Positions 27,191 through 35,686 are shown, counted from the stretch's first letter. The stretch is 64,000 bases of DNA from Dyadobacter sp. CY312 (GCF_021390535.1 NZ_JAJUXG010000019.1:124001-188000), one strand, 5' to 3'. Translations and numbers: made by a program. Notes: a model not told the origin generated them from the sequence alone.

Positions 27191-27227
27191 GTGTGTGTTA
27201 TTTACTTAACACACACTGTTTTTTTAT
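27191..27227 (+). terminator. Terminator after fusA
   Basis: GTGTGTGTTA (27191-27200) pairs perfectly with TAACACACAC (27207-27216), a 6-base loop, then TGTTTTTTTATA. It lies 8 bases after the fusA stop. Confidence 0.85.
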
Positions 27228-27324
27228 ATAGCATTAAGCGGTTGAAGTAAATGGTTCTTTCAGCTGTGGATTGTCGGAATACGTTTCGTTCAAGTAATTT
27301 CAGAACCGGAAATAAAAACAAATC

Positions 27325-27630
27325 ATGAATCAAAAAATTCGTATCAAACTTCGGTCATTCGACCACAACTTGGTTGATAAGTCGGCTGAGAAGATTGTAA
27401 AAGCGGTAAAGGCAACAGGAGCAGTAGTAAGTGGCCCTATTCCATTGCCAACAAAAACTGAGAAATTCACTGTTTTGCGTTCTCCACACGTTAACAAGAA
27501 ATCACGTGAGCAGTTCCAGCTTTGTACTTACAAACGTTTGGTAGATATTTTCTCTACAAGTGCAAAAACAGTTGATGCACTTATGAAGCTTGAATTGCCA
27601 AGCGGAGTTGACGTAGAGATCAAAGTATAG
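27325..27630 (+). CDS. rpsJ: 30S ribosomal protein S10
   Basis: 101 residues. MNQKIRIKLRSFDHNLVD and the loop SGPIPLPTKTEKFTVLRSPH are canonical. S10 is a 30S head protein, and as NusE also part of antitermination complexes. It lies between two good terminators (27191 and 27765), so it appears to be transcribed alone or by read-through from fusA. A weak promoter-like TACGTTTC at 27280-27287 is the only candidate start signal I see before it. Confidence 0.98.
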   Translation: MNQKIRIKLRSFDHNLVDKSAEKIVKAVKATGAVVSGPIPLPTKTEKFTVLRSPHVNKKSREQFQLCTYKRLVDIFSTSAKTVDALMKLELPSGVDVEIKV

Positions 27631-27764
27631 TGATTGAGACCTGTTTAAGCCAGGTCAAAGACATAAGTTGGATGAAGGTCCGGAATTCTGGAAACCACAT
27701 CTGAGCTCGAAAAATCAGACAATCCTTGTCGTTTATTGTCAAGGACAAAGTTCTGAAAGAAACG

Positions 27765-27798
27765 AAGGTCAGATGTGTAAAAACATCTGACCTTTTTT
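27765..27798 (+). terminator. Terminator after rpsJ
   Basis: AAGGTCAGATGT (27765-27776) and ACATCTGACCTT (27783-27794) form a perfect 12-bp stem with a 6-base loop, followed by TTTTTT overlapping the arm end. It separates rpsJ from rplC, which are normally adjacent in one operon. Confidence 0.85.
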
Positions 27799-27831
27799 GC
27801 TGATTATCAGCGAGAAATAAATAAGAACTGC

Positions 27832-27862
27832 TTGGATTGAAAAATTAAATTTTCTACCTTTG
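27832..27862 (+). promoter_or_regulatory. rplC (S10-spc-alpha) operon promoter
   Basis: TTG at 27832-27834 and TACCTTTG at 27855-27862 (20-base spacer). The sequence TTTGCAGTCCG after the -7 box is identical to that at the rpsL promoter. It drives the long ribosomal protein string beginning at 27915. Confidence 0.8.
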
Positions 27863-27914
27863 CAGTCCGTTTTAAAGATTAAGGGGTTTTACCTGCTAAT
27901 TTAAATTAATTTAC

Positions 27915-28535
27915 ATGTCTGGTTTAATAGGTAAAAAAATCGGAATGACTAGTTTGTACAACGCTGACGGGCAGGCTCTGGCGTGTACGGTTATCCAAGC
28001 TGGTCCTTGTGTTGTTACACAAGTTAGGTCCGAAGAGAAGGATGGCTATAAAGCTATCCAGTTAGGTTTTGGCGAGAAGAAAGAAAAGAACTCGTCTCAG
28101 CCATTGATTGGCCACTTCAAAAAAGCCAACACAACACCAAAACAAAAGGTTGTTGAGTTTAAGGAATTTGACGTGGAACACGAACTTGGTACTTCACTAT
28201 CAGTACTAGATGTATTTGAGGAAGGTGAATTCATTGATGTTGTTGGCAATGCCAAAGGACGCGGATTTCAAGGTGTTGTAAAACGCCACGGATTTGCTGG
28301 GGTTGGTGGTCAAACTCACGGTCAGCATAACCGTGCACGTCACCCGGGTTCGATTGGTGCCTGTTCATTCCCATCGCGCGTATTTAAAGGCATTCGTATG
28401 GGTGGACGCATGGGTAACAATCGTGTAAAGATTCAGAATTTGCGTATTCTGAAAGTGATCCCTGAGCAAAATCTTATTGTAGTAAGTGGCTCGGTACCTG
28501 GTTCAAAGAATTCATTTCTAATCCTAGAGAAATAG
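27915..28535 (+). CDS. rplC: 50S ribosomal protein L3
   Basis: 206 residues. It starts MSGLIGKKIGMTSLY and carries the peptidyl-transferase-approaching loop VKRHGFAGVGGQTHGQHNRA. L3 is an early 50S assembly protein. The glutamine in GGQTHGQ is the usual methylation region in E. coli. It is the first gene after the promoter at 27855, and the next gene (L4) starts 5 bases after its stop. Confidence 0.98.
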   Translation: MSGLIGKKIGMTSLYNADGQALACTVIQAGPCVVTQVRSEEKDGYKAIQLGFGEKKEKNSSQPLIGHFKKANTTPKQKVVEFKEFDVEHELGTSLSVLDVFEEGEFIDVVGNAKGRGFQGVVKRHGFAGVGGQTHGQHNRARHPGSIGACSFPSRVFKGIRMGGRMGNNRVKIQNLRILKVIPEQNLIVVSGSVPGSKNSFLILEK

Positions 28536-28540
28536 CACCG

Positions 28541-29170
28541 ATGGAACTGTCCGTATTAAATATAAAAGGAGAAGATACCGGCAAGAAGGTAAACATGTCA
28601 GAAGATATTTTTGGCATCGAACCTAATACGCACGCGATCTATCTCGACGTTAAGCTTTACCTGGCCAATCAGCGCCAAGGAACGCACAAGTCAAAAGAAC
28701 GTGCAGAAATTAATCATTCTACACGTAAGATTAAAAAACAAAAGGGTACTGGTGGTGCTCGTGCAGGTAGTATCAAATCTCCTGTATTCGTAGGTGGTGG
28801 ACGTATTTTTGGTCCAAGACCACGTGACTACGGTTTTAAAATCAACAGAAAAGTTAAAGCATTGGCTCGTAAGTCAGCTTTCTCTGTCAAAGCAAAAGCA
28901 GATTCAATTTCAGTTCTTGAAGCATTTTCATTTGATGCACCTAAGACAAAATCGTATCTGAATGTTTTAAACTCACTTGCATTAGTGAACACAAAAACAT
29001 TATTAATTCTTCCATCAATTGACAGCAATTTATATCTGTCAAGCCGTAACATTCCTAAGGCGAAAGTTACAACGGTGGATGCGGTCAATACCTATGACCT
29101 GATGAATGCAGACCGTCTTTTAATAAGTGAATCTGCTCTGTCTATTTTGGAAACCCAATTGAACAAATAA
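28541..29170 (+). CDS. rplD: 50S ribosomal protein L4
   Basis: 209 residues. The long internal loop that lines the exit tunnel is seen as IKKQKGTGGARAGSIKSPVF with GGGRIFGPRPRDY next. L4 binds 23S rRNA domain I; in E. coli it also represses its own operon. Whether that feedback exists here is unknown, and no E. coli-like leader is visible. Spacing to L3 is 5 bases and to L23 2 bases. Confidence 0.97.
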   Translation: MELSVLNIKGEDTGKKVNMSEDIFGIEPNTHAIYLDVKLYLANQRQGTHKSKERAEINHSTRKIKKQKGTGGARAGSIKSPVFVGGGRIFGPRPRDYGFKINRKVKALARKSAFSVKAKADSISVLEAFSFDAPKTKSYLNVLNSLALVNTKTLLILPSIDSNLYLSSRNIPKAKVTTVDAVNTYDLMNADRLLISESALSILETQLNK

Positions 29171-29172
29171 TC

Positions 29173-29460
29173 ATGAGTGTACTGAAACGTCCGATTATAA
29201 CCGAAAAGGTAACGGCTCAGGGTGGTCAAGGAAAATATGCCTTTGAAGTATCCCTTACTTCAAACAAAGTTGAGATCAAAAAGGCTATTGAAAAACTGTT
29301 TGGGGTTACCGTAGAAAGCGTTCACACAATGCGTAGCATTGGTAAAAGCAAGTCCCGCACATCGGGAGGTAAATTTGTAAGTGGAAAAACGTCAACTATC
29401 AAGAAAGCTATCGTAACGGTAGCAGAAGGCGAGATCATCGATATTTACGGTGAAGCATAA
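29173..29460 (+). CDS. rplW: 50S ribosomal protein L23
   Basis: 95 residues: MSVLKRPIITEKVTAQ and FEVSLTSNKVEIKKAIEKLF are the family landmarks. L23 lies at the exit of the nascent chain tunnel and is the docking site of trigger factor and SRP. It begins 2 bases after the L4 stop, which favours translational coupling. Confidence 0.97.
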   Translation: MSVLKRPIITEKVTAQGGQGKYAFEVSLTSNKVEIKKAIEKLFGVTVESVHTMRSIGKSKSRTSGGKFVSGKTSTIKKAIVTVAEGEIIDIYGEA

Positions 29461-29500
29461 GAATAGTTGAACGACTTAAATCTTTGACGAGTTAATAGCA

Positions 29501-30325
29501 ATGGCAGTTAAAAAATTAAAACCAACAAGTGCTGGTCAACGTTTTCGCTCAGCTCCTACTTTTGAGGAGATAACCGCAGCGAAACCGGAAAAGAGTCTCT
29601 TAGAAACCGTCAAAAGAACTGGCGGTCGTAATAGCTCAGGACGCCGTACCATGCGACATATAGGTGGTGGTCACAAGCGGAAATACCGTGTGATTGATTT
29701 CAAAAGAAATCGTTTCGACGCACCAGCCACAGTTCTTACAATTGAATACGATCCAAACCGCTCTGCACGTATCGCTCTGGTACAATATGCAGATGACGAA
29801 AAAAGATACGTAATCGCACCGAACGGACTTAAAGTAGGACAGGTTATCGTCTCTGGTAGTTCAGTAGCACCGGAAGTAGGTAATGCACTTCCATTAGGTT
29901 CTATGCCAATCGGTACAATCGTTCACAATGTTGAACTTACTCCTGGTAAAGGTGGACAGTTTGCACGTAGTGCAGGAGCTTACGCTCAATTAGTAGCACG
30001 TGAAGGGAAATACGCAGTATTGAAAATGCCATCTGGTGAAATGCGTATGATACTTTCTACTTGTATCGCAACGGTTGGAACAGTTTCCAATTCAAGTCAC
30101 ATGAATGTGAGTATTGGTAAAGCAGGCCGTAAACGTTGGTTAGGTCGTCGTCCCCGCGTTCGTGGTGTGGCAATGAACCCAGTCGATCACCCAATGGGTG
30201 GTGGTGAAGGCCGCTCGTCCGGTGGACAGCCTCGGTCAAGAAACGGACAGTTCTCTAAGGGACTTAAGACTCGTGATCGTAACAAGCATTCTGAGAAATT
30301 GATTATCAGCCGTCGTAAAAAATAA
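29501..30325 (+). CDS. rplB: 50S ribosomal protein L2
   Basis: 274 residues. Conserved RHIGGGHKRKYRVIDFKR near the start and NPVDHPMGGGEGRSSGGQPR near the end. The histidine in the VDHPMGGG loop lies close to the peptidyl transferase centre. L2 is needed for subunit association and tRNA binding. Located 40 bases after L23 and 9 bases before S19. Confidence 0.98.
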   Translation: MAVKKLKPTSAGQRFRSAPTFEEITAAKPEKSLLETVKRTGGRNSSGRRTMRHIGGGHKRKYRVIDFKRNRFDAPATVLTIEYDPNRSARIALVQYADDEKRYVIAPNGLKVGQVIVSGSSVAPEVGNALPLGSMPIGTIVHNVELTPGKGGQFARSAGAYAQLVAREGKYAVLKMPSGEMRMILSTCIATVGTVSNSSHMNVSIGKAGRKRWLGRRPRVRGVAMNPVDHPMGGGEGRSSGGQPRSRNGQFSKGLKTRDRNKHSEKLIISRRKK

Positions 30326-30334
30326 TAGAATAAC

Positions 30335-30613
30335 ATGGCACGCTCATTAAAAAAAGGACCATATATCGACTTTCGTCTTGAGAACAAAGTGACTGTGATG
30401 AACAGCGCTGCTCGCAAGTCAGTTATCAAAACCTGGTCTCGACGCTCAATGATTTCGCCTGATTTTATCGGGCACACATTTGCGGTTCATAACGGAAACA
30501 AATTTATTCCTGTTTATGTAACTGAGAACATGGTAGGTCACAAACTGGGAGAATTTTCGCCAACGCGTAACTTCCGTGGTCACACTGCAAAAAAAGATAA
30601 AGGTAGAAAATAA
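30335..30613 (+). CDS. rpsS: 30S ribosomal protein S19
   Basis: 92 residues, MARSLKKGPYIDFRLENKV at the start and FIPVYVTENMVGHKLGEFSPTR later. S19 forms a complex with S13 in the head of the 30S and contacts the A-site tRNA. The 56-base gap to L22 holds no promoter that I recognise. Confidence 0.98.
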   Translation: MARSLKKGPYIDFRLENKVTVMNSAARKSVIKTWSRRSMISPDFIGHTFAVHNGNKFIPVYVTENMVGHKLGEFSPTRNFRGHTAKKDKGRK

Positions 30614-30669
30614 TTAGTCGACGATAGCTGGTTTTGCCCTGAGTAAAACGAGCCTATATCTGAAAGAAC

Positions 30670-31059
30670 ATGGAAGCAAGAGCTATATTAAGAAATGTGC
30701 CTACTTCTCCTCGCAAGATGAGATTAGTAGCCGACATGATTCGCGGACAAAAGGTCAGCAAAGCGTTGGCGCTTTTAAAGTTTCAACCACAAGCAGCTTC
30801 ACCTGTTTTGCATAAAGTTTTACTTTCTGCAGTAGCCAACTGGCAACAACTGAATGAAGATGCAAAGCTGGAAGACGCTGATCTTATTGTAAAAACCGTA
30901 TTTATCGACGGTGGACGTATGTTGAAGCGTTTGCGACCTGCACCGCAAGGGAGAGCACACAGAATTCGTAAGCGTTCGAATCACATCACAATCGTGATAG
31001 ACGACGCAGCGGCTTCTACCGCAAGCGCAGATAAACAAGCAGTAATCACCGAATCATAA
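30670..31059 (+). CDS. rplV: 50S ribosomal protein L22
   Basis: 129 residues. VPTSPRKMRLVADMIRGQKV at the start, and the beta-hairpin with GGRMLKRLRPAPQGRAHRIR that lines the exit tunnel, where macrolide-resistance changes occur in other species. The short Ala/Ser-rich C-terminal tail (AAASTASADKQAV) is an extra compared with E. coli. Twenty bases before rpsC. Confidence 0.97.
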   Translation: MEARAILRNVPTSPRKMRLVADMIRGQKVSKALALLKFQPQAASPVLHKVLLSAVANWQQLNEDAKLEDADLIVKTVFIDGGRMLKRLRPAPQGRAHRIRKRSNHITIVIDDAAASTASADKQAVITES

Positions 31060-31078
31060 GTAAAACGATCTATATCGA

Positions 31079-31903
31079 ATGGGACAAAAGGTTAATCCTA
31101 TAGGTCTGAGACTGGGAATTGTTAGAGGATGGGAGTCGAGTTGGTACGGAGGAAAGGACTTTTCTGACAAACTTGTTGAAGACGAAAAAATTCGTAACTA
31201 CATCAAAGCACGTATCCCTAAGGGATCGATCTCAAAAGTAGTTATTGAGCGCACTCTTAAACGTATCACCCTTACTATACACACGGCTCGTCCGGGTATT
31301 GTAATCGGTAAAGGTGGTAGCGAGGTTGATAAAATCAAAGAAGAGCTTAAGAAGATTACAGGTAAAGATGTTCAGATTAACATCTACGAAATCAAAAGAC
31401 CTGAAATCGATGCTAAATTGGTAGGCGAGGCAATCGCTCAACAATTGCAGGCACGTATCTCTTACCGTCGTGCAATGAAGCAGTCAATCGCTTCTGCAAT
31501 GCGTGTAGGAACGCAAGGAATCAAAATTCGTTTGGCTGGTCGTTTAGGCGGTGCTGAGATGGCTCGTACGGAAGAGTACAAAGAGGGACGTATTCCTCTT
31601 CATACTTTGAGAGCGGATATTGATTACGCAATCTCTGAGGCACAAACGATCTATGGAAAAATAGGTATTAAAGTTTGGATCTTCAAAGGTGAACTTTATG
31701 GCAAGCGTGATTTGACTCCAAGTGCTGCAACAGCTGCATCGGACAGAGCGGATAGAAGCGCAGGTGGTAACGACCGTGGTGGTAATGACCGTGGCGGACG
31801 TGACAGAAGAGGTGCTCGTGATGGTGCTCCACGTGGCGAAGGCGGCGGCGGTAGCGAAGCAGATCGTCGCAAGAGAAACAACAACAAAAATAAGAAGAAG
31901 TAA
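31079..31903 (+). CDS. rpsC: 30S ribosomal protein S3 with charged Gly-rich C-terminal extension
   Basis: 274 residues against 233 in E. coli. The core is canonical: MGQKVNPIGLRLGIVRGWES, KH domain GIVIGKGGSEVDKIKEELKK, and the C-terminal domain ending VWIFKGELYGKRD. After about residue 212 comes a low-complexity tail of Gly, Asp, Arg and Asn (NDRGGNDRGGRDRRGARDG) ending in NNNKNKKK. S3 lines the mRNA entry channel and has helicase activity with S4. The tail probably reaches into solvent; its role is unknown. Confidence 0.97.
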   Translation: MGQKVNPIGLRLGIVRGWESSWYGGKDFSDKLVEDEKIRNYIKARIPKGSISKVVIERTLKRITLTIHTARPGIVIGKGGSEVDKIKEELKKITGKDVQINIYEIKRPEIDAKLVGEAIAQQLQARISYRRAMKQSIASAMRVGTQGIKIRLAGRLGGAEMARTEEYKEGRIPLHTLRADIDYAISEAQTIYGKIGIKVWIFKGELYGKRDLTPSAATAASDRADRSAGGNDRGGNDRGGRDRRGARDGAPRGEGGGGSEADRRKRNNNKNKKK

Positions 31904-31949
31904 TCCGACATTTTCCGGTTTTTTAAATCGGTTCAAATAGATTAGAATC

Positions 31950-32375
31950 ATGTTACAGCCGAAAAGAACAAAATTTCGCAAGCAACAAAAGGGAAAGGGT
32001 TCATACAACGGTCTGGCTACACGTGGACATGAAATCGCTTTCGGCTCATTCGCTATCAAGGCGCTTGAACCAGGTTGGCTGACTGCACGTCAAATTGAGG
32101 CAGCCCGTATTTCAGTAACCCGTGCTATGAAACGTGAAGGCCAGGTTTGGATTCGTGTTTTTCCAGATAAGCCTATTACCAAAAAACCTGCTGAGGTTCG
32201 TATGGGTAAAGGAAAAGGAGCTCCTGAATATTGGGTAGCACCTGTTAAGCCAGGAACAATTATCTTCGAAGCAACTGGTGTTGCACTGGATACAGCGAAC
32301 GAAGCATTGCGTTTGGCTGCACAAAAGTTGCCAATCAAAACAAAGTTCGTGGTACGTCGGGATTATCAGGAATAG
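31950..32375 (+). CDS. rplP: 50S ribosomal protein L16
   Basis: 141 residues. MLQPKRTKFRKQQKGKG at the start; RVFPDKPITKKPAEVRMGKG is the loop approaching the A-site and peptidyl transferase centre. The arginine after ITKKPAEV is the region hydroxylated by YcfD in E. coli. Between rpsC (46 bases) and rpmC (42 bases). Confidence 0.98.
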   Translation: MLQPKRTKFRKQQKGKGSYNGLATRGHEIAFGSFAIKALEPGWLTARQIEAARISVTRAMKREGQVWIRVFPDKPITKKPAEVRMGKGKGAPEYWVAPVKPGTIIFEATGVALDTANEALRLAAQKLPIKTKFVVRRDYQE

Positions 32376-32417
32376 GACCAACCCCGAACGTATTAAGAAC
32401 GCTAATTATTAAAAGCA

Positions 32418-32612
32418 ATGACTAGTAAAGAAATTAAGGATCTGTCGCAGGATCAGCTTAAAGAGCAGATCGCCCAAGAGAGAGAGCGCTTACTACGGTT
32501 GAAATTTGCTCACGCTATTTCTCCTATCGAGAACCCTTTGCGTATTCGCGCCTCACGTAAGGAAGTAGCTAAACTCTTAACCGAGCTGTCGGCTAAAAAT
32601 AACCAACAGTAA
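32418..32612 (+). CDS. rpmC: 50S ribosomal protein L29
   Basis: 64 residues, all-helical: MTSKEIKDLSQDQLKEQI and LRIRASRKEVAKLLTELSA. L29 lies next to L23 at the tunnel exit. Start ATG at 32418 is the only one that gives the family N-terminus. Fifteen bases separate it from rpsQ. Confidence 0.97.
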   Translation: MTSKEIKDLSQDQLKEQIAQERERLLRLKFAHAISPIENPLRIRASRKEVAKLLTELSAKNNQQ

Positions 32613-32627
32613 AATAGTTTAGAAATT

Positions 32628-32891
32628 ATGGAGGCAACAGAAAGAAATTTACGTAAAGAAAGAGTAGGTAAAGTAGTGAGCAACAAAATGGAGAAATCCT
32701 GTGTGATCACTGTTGAACGTAAAGTTAAGCACGAGAAATACGGTAAGTTTATGACTAAAACTACCAAATTGATGGTGCACGACGAAACAAATCAGGTAGG
32801 TATCGGTGATACGATCCGCGTGATGGAAACCCGTCCGCTTAGCAAGAATAAGCGTTGGAGATTAGTAGAAATCCTTGAAAGAGCTAAGTAA
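32628..32891 (+). CDS. rpsQ: 30S ribosomal protein S17
   Basis: 87 residues with an OB fold: RKERVGKVVSNKMEKSCVI and GIGDTIRVMETRPLSKNKRW. A primary 16S rRNA binding protein of the 30S body. Its stop is 2 bases before the rplN ATG, so the two are likely coupled. Confidence 0.97.
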   Translation: MEATERNLRKERVGKVVSNKMEKSCVITVERKVKHEKYGKFMTKTTKLMVHDETNQVGIGDTIRVMETRPLSKNKRWRLVEILERAK

Positions 32892-32893
32892 CC

Positions 32894-33262
32894 ATGGTAC
32901 AGCAAGAATCAAGACTGTCGGTAGCAGACAACAGTGGAGCGAAGGAAGTACTCGTTATCCGAGTACTTGGCGGAACTGGCAAACGCTATGCTTCAGTAGG
33001 CGATAAGATCGTCGTAACAGTAAAATCTGCTCTTTCTTCGAGCAATATGAAAAAGGGAACGGTATCAAAAGCCGTTGTAGTACGGACTAAAAAGGAAGTA
33101 CGACGCAAGGATGGTACATACATTCGTTTTGAAGATAACGCTGCGGTTTTATTGAACAACAATGATGAACCACGCGGAACACGTATCTTCGGCCCGGTTG
33201 CACGGGAATTGCGCGAAAAGCAATTTATGAAGATCGTATCACTGGCACCTGAAGTGTTGTAA
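32894..33262 (+). CDS. rplN: 50S ribosomal protein L14
   Basis: 122 residues, exactly the usual length. MVQQESRLSVADNSGAKEV begins, and VVVRTKKEVRRKDGTYIRF and RIFGPVARELREKQFMKIVS follow. L14 forms intersubunit bridges with 16S rRNA helix 14 and is the binding site for the silencing factor RsfS. Confidence 0.98.
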   Translation: MVQQESRLSVADNSGAKEVLVIRVLGGTGKRYASVGDKIVVTVKSALSSSNMKKGTVSKAVVVRTKKEVRRKDGTYIRFEDNAAVLLNNNDEPRGTRIFGPVARELREKQFMKIVSLAPEVL

Positions 33263-33310
33263 GAAATCAGAATTATAGTATTTCTTTGAACCGTTAAGAG
33301 AATACCTCAA

Positions 33311-33652
33311 ATGGAAAGTAAAAATAAAAAAGCACCTGCAAAATTACACATACGTAAAGGAGACACTGTAAAGGTGATCTCTGGTAACGCAAAAGGTGAA
33401 ACAGGAGTGATTAAAAAAGTGCTTGTTGAGAAATCAAGAGCTACTGTGGAAGGTGTTAACATGATTACAAAACATGTGAAACCTAACGCACAAAATCCGC
33501 AAGGAAGCATTGAGAAACTGGAAGGTACTATACACATCAGTAATCTGATGGTTGTAGATCCTAAAAGCGGGGAGCCAACCCGTACCGGTCGCAAAGCAGA
33601 TGACAAAGGAAAATTGCAACGTTACAGCAAAAAGACTGGAAACCTTTTATAA
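33311..33652 (+). CDS. rplX: 50S ribosomal protein L24
   Basis: 113 residues with a KOW motif, LHIRKGDTVKVISGNAKGE, followed by GVIKKVLVEKSRATVEGVN. L24 is one of the two assembly initiators of the 50S subunit. The 75-base gap to rplE is AT-rich and contains no promoter that I recognise. Confidence 0.97.
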   Translation: MESKNKKAPAKLHIRKGDTVKVISGNAKGETGVIKKVLVEKSRATVEGVNMITKHVKPNAQNPQGSIEKLEGTIHISNLMVVDPKSGEPTRTGRKADDKGKLQRYSKKTGNLL

Positions 33653-33727
33653 GGTTTCAGTTTTGTAACAGTTGAGTTGTTATAAATAAGCAGGTGGGTC
33701 GGCAATCCACAGTAACTATTTTAGAAA

Positions 33728-34288
33728 ATGGCACAGCCTAGATTAAAAGAAAAATACGCGAGCGAAATCGTTTCGCAACTGAGAGAGAAATTTCAGTATA
33801 AGTCAATCATGCAAGTTCCGCGTTTGACTAAAATTGTACTCAACAAGGGGATTGGTGCAGCTGTTGCTGACAAGAAACTTGTTGACGTAGGTGTTGAAGA
33901 GTTGGGTTTGATCACTGGACAGAAAGCGGTAGCTACCATTTCTAAGAAAGCGGTTTCTAACTTTAAATTACGCGAAAACATGCCGATTGGAGCAAAGGTA
34001 ACCCTTCGCGGAGATCGCATGTATGAGTTCTTAGACCGTCTTACTGCTATTGCGATGCCACGTGTTCGTGATTTCAAAGGTATCAGTGATAAAGGTTTTG
34101 ATGGACGTGGTAACTACACAATGGGTGTTAAGGAGCAGATCATCTTCCCTGAAATCAGTATCGAAAAGGTAAGCAAGATTACAGGTATGGATATTACGTT
34201 TGTTACTTCAAGCAATTCGGACGAAGAAAGTTACGAATTGTTGAAAGCACTCGGAATGCCTTTCACTAACGCGAACAAACAAGGATAA
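33728..34288 (+). CDS. rplE: 50S ribosomal protein L5
   Basis: 186 residues. It contains QVPRLTKIVLNKGIGAAV, PIGAKVTLRGDRMYEFLDRL and FPEISIEKVSKITGMDITF. L5 binds 5S rRNA and sits in the central protuberance contacting the P-site tRNA. It precedes rpsN by 27 bases. Confidence 0.98.
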   Translation: MAQPRLKEKYASEIVSQLREKFQYKSIMQVPRLTKIVLNKGIGAAVADKKLVDVGVEELGLITGQKAVATISKKAVSNFKLRENMPIGAKVTLRGDRMYEFLDRLTAIAMPRVRDFKGISDKGFDGRGNYTMGVKEQIIFPEISIEKVSKITGMDITFVTSSNSDEESYELLKALGMPFTNANKQG

Positions 34289-34315
34289 TTCTTAAGAGTA
34301 AGATATTTACCGACA

Positions 34316-34585
34316 ATGGCAAAAGAATCAGTAAAAGCACGGGAAAGAAAAAGACAAGCACTGGTAGCTCGTTACGCTGAAAAGCGTAAAACATTAAAAG
34401 CTGCTGAGGATTGGGTTGGTCTAGATAAATTACCACGTAACTCTTCACCTGTACGTCTGCACAATCGTTGCAAAATCACAGGAAGACCACGTGGATATAT
34501 GCGGAAATTCGGAATTTCAAGAGTATTATTCCGGGATATGGCCTCAGATGGTAAAATTCCGGGTGTTACTAAATCAAGTTGGTAA
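34316..34585 (+). CDS. rpsN: 30S ribosomal protein S14 (zinc-free type)
   Basis: 89 residues, the long class that lacks the four-cysteine zinc ribbon; only Cys in NRCKITGRPRGYMRKFGISR is present. S14 lies in the 30S head. The stop is followed by a probable internal promoter before rpsH. Confidence 0.97.
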   Translation: MAKESVKARERKRQALVARYAEKRKTLKAAEDWVGLDKLPRNSSPVRLHNRCKITGRPRGYMRKFGISRVLFRDMASDGKIPGVTKSSW

Positions 34586-34591
34586 GAATAC

Positions 34592-34622
34592 TTTCAATTC
34601 TGATTTCAATTACTTAACTTTG
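34592..34622 (+). promoter_or_regulatory. Probable internal promoter before rpsH
   Basis: TAACTTTG at 34615-34622 is a perfect -7 element. TTTC at 34592-34595, 19 bases upstream, is one base from the -33 consensus. It is followed at once by CACTCCC...GGGGTG (34623-34643), which can form a 6-bp hairpin at the expected transcript start. The promoter would boost rpsH and the genes after it within the ribosomal string. Confidence 0.65.
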
Positions 34623-34662
34623 CACTCCCGTTTGAAAGGGGTGTACAAAACCAGGCATAAAG

Positions 34663-35061
34663 ATGTTAACGGATCCAATAGCAGATTATCTAACCAGACT
34701 CAGAAACGCCATTAAAGCGAAGCACAGAGTCGTAGAGATACCTGCGTCCAACATAAAAAAAGAAATAACCAAAGTACTTTTCGATAAAGGGTACATTCAG
34801 AGTTATAAATTCGACGAAATCGGGCCTCAGGGAACAATCAAGATAGCCTTGAAATACAATCCTGTGACAAAACAATCTGCAATTGTGAAATTGGAGAGAG
34901 TAAGTAAGCCTGGACTACGTAAATATTCAGGTTCATCAACGCTTCCGCGTGTATTGGGTGGATTAGGTACTGTAATTATCTCTACTTCTAAAGGAGTAAT
35001 GACGGATAAAGAAGCTAAGACGCTGAATGTAGGTGGAGAAGTGTTATGTTTCGTGTATTAA
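34663..35061 (+). CDS. rpsH: 30S ribosomal protein S8
   Basis: 132 residues. MLTDPIADYLTRLRNAIKA and the C-terminal STSKGVMTDKEAKTLNVGGE are canonical. S8 binds 16S rRNA helix 21 and in E. coli represses the spc operon at an rplE target. I see no such target here. It follows the internal promoter by about 40 bases. Confidence 0.98.
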   Translation: MLTDPIADYLTRLRNAIKAKHRVVEIPASNIKKEITKVLFDKGYIQSYKFDEIGPQGTIKIALKYNPVTKQSAIVKLERVSKPGLRKYSGSSTLPRVLGGLGTVIISTSKGVMTDKEAKTLNVGGEVLCFVY

Positions 35062-35082
35062 TATTTTAAAGTTATTCAGGAA

Positions 35083-35640
35083 ATGTCACGTATAGGAAAT
35101 AAAATAATTGTTTTACCAGCTAGTGTCTCTGTTTCAGTAGCAGCAGACAATGTAGTATCGGTAAAAGGCCCGAAAGGAACACTTACTCAGGCTGTTGATA
35201 GCGATATCATCGTTGAGGTGGAGGGAAATGAATTGAAAGTAAAGCGTCCAACAGAGCAAAAGCGTCACAAAGCATTACATGGTTTGTATCGTTCATTGAT
35301 CAATAACATGATCATTGGTGTTGATGCCGGATATAAAAAGGAATTGGAAATTATTGGGGTAGGTTATAAAGCCACTGCTGCTAACAATGTGTTGGAACTG
35401 CAGTTGGGTTACTCTCACAATATTTTCATGGCGATCCCTGAGGAGATTAAATTAACAACGACTTCTGAGAAAGGTCAGAATCCAAAAGTTATTTTGGAAG
35501 GAATTGATAAAGAATTGATCGGTTCTGTTGCTGCTAAGATTAAGTCATTACGTAAAGTAGAGCCTTACAAAGGAAAAGGTATCCGCTTTGTTGGCGAGAT
35601 CGTTCGTCGTAAAGCTGGTAAGTCTGCTTCTAAGAAGTAG
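35083..35640 (+). CDS. rplF: 50S ribosomal protein L6
   Basis: 185 residues made of two similar domains: MSRIGNKIIVLPASVSVSVA, VKGPKGTLTQAVD, and GVGYKATAANNVLELQLGYS, ending with PYKGKGIRFVGEIVRRKAG. L6 lies near the base of the L7/L12 stalk and sarcin-ricin loop. Twenty-one bases after rpsH. Confidence 0.98.
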   Translation: MSRIGNKIIVLPASVSVSVAADNVVSVKGPKGTLTQAVDSDIIVEVEGNELKVKRPTEQKRHKALHGLYRSLINNMIIGVDAGYKKELEIIGVGYKATAANNVLELQLGYSHNIFMAIPEEIKLTTTSEKGQNPKVILEGIDKELIGSVAAKIKSLRKVEPYKGKGIRFVGEIVRRKAGKSASKK

Positions 35641-35686
35641 TGCGTAGCCACAGAATAATGTTATAAACTGTTAGATAAGATTAAAA

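Noticed and set aside
31544..32059. Antisense open frame across rpsC and rplP
   Set aside because: It overlaps two conserved ribosomal protein genes, and its sequence is low-complexity Thr/Ser/Val, a shadow of the sense codons.
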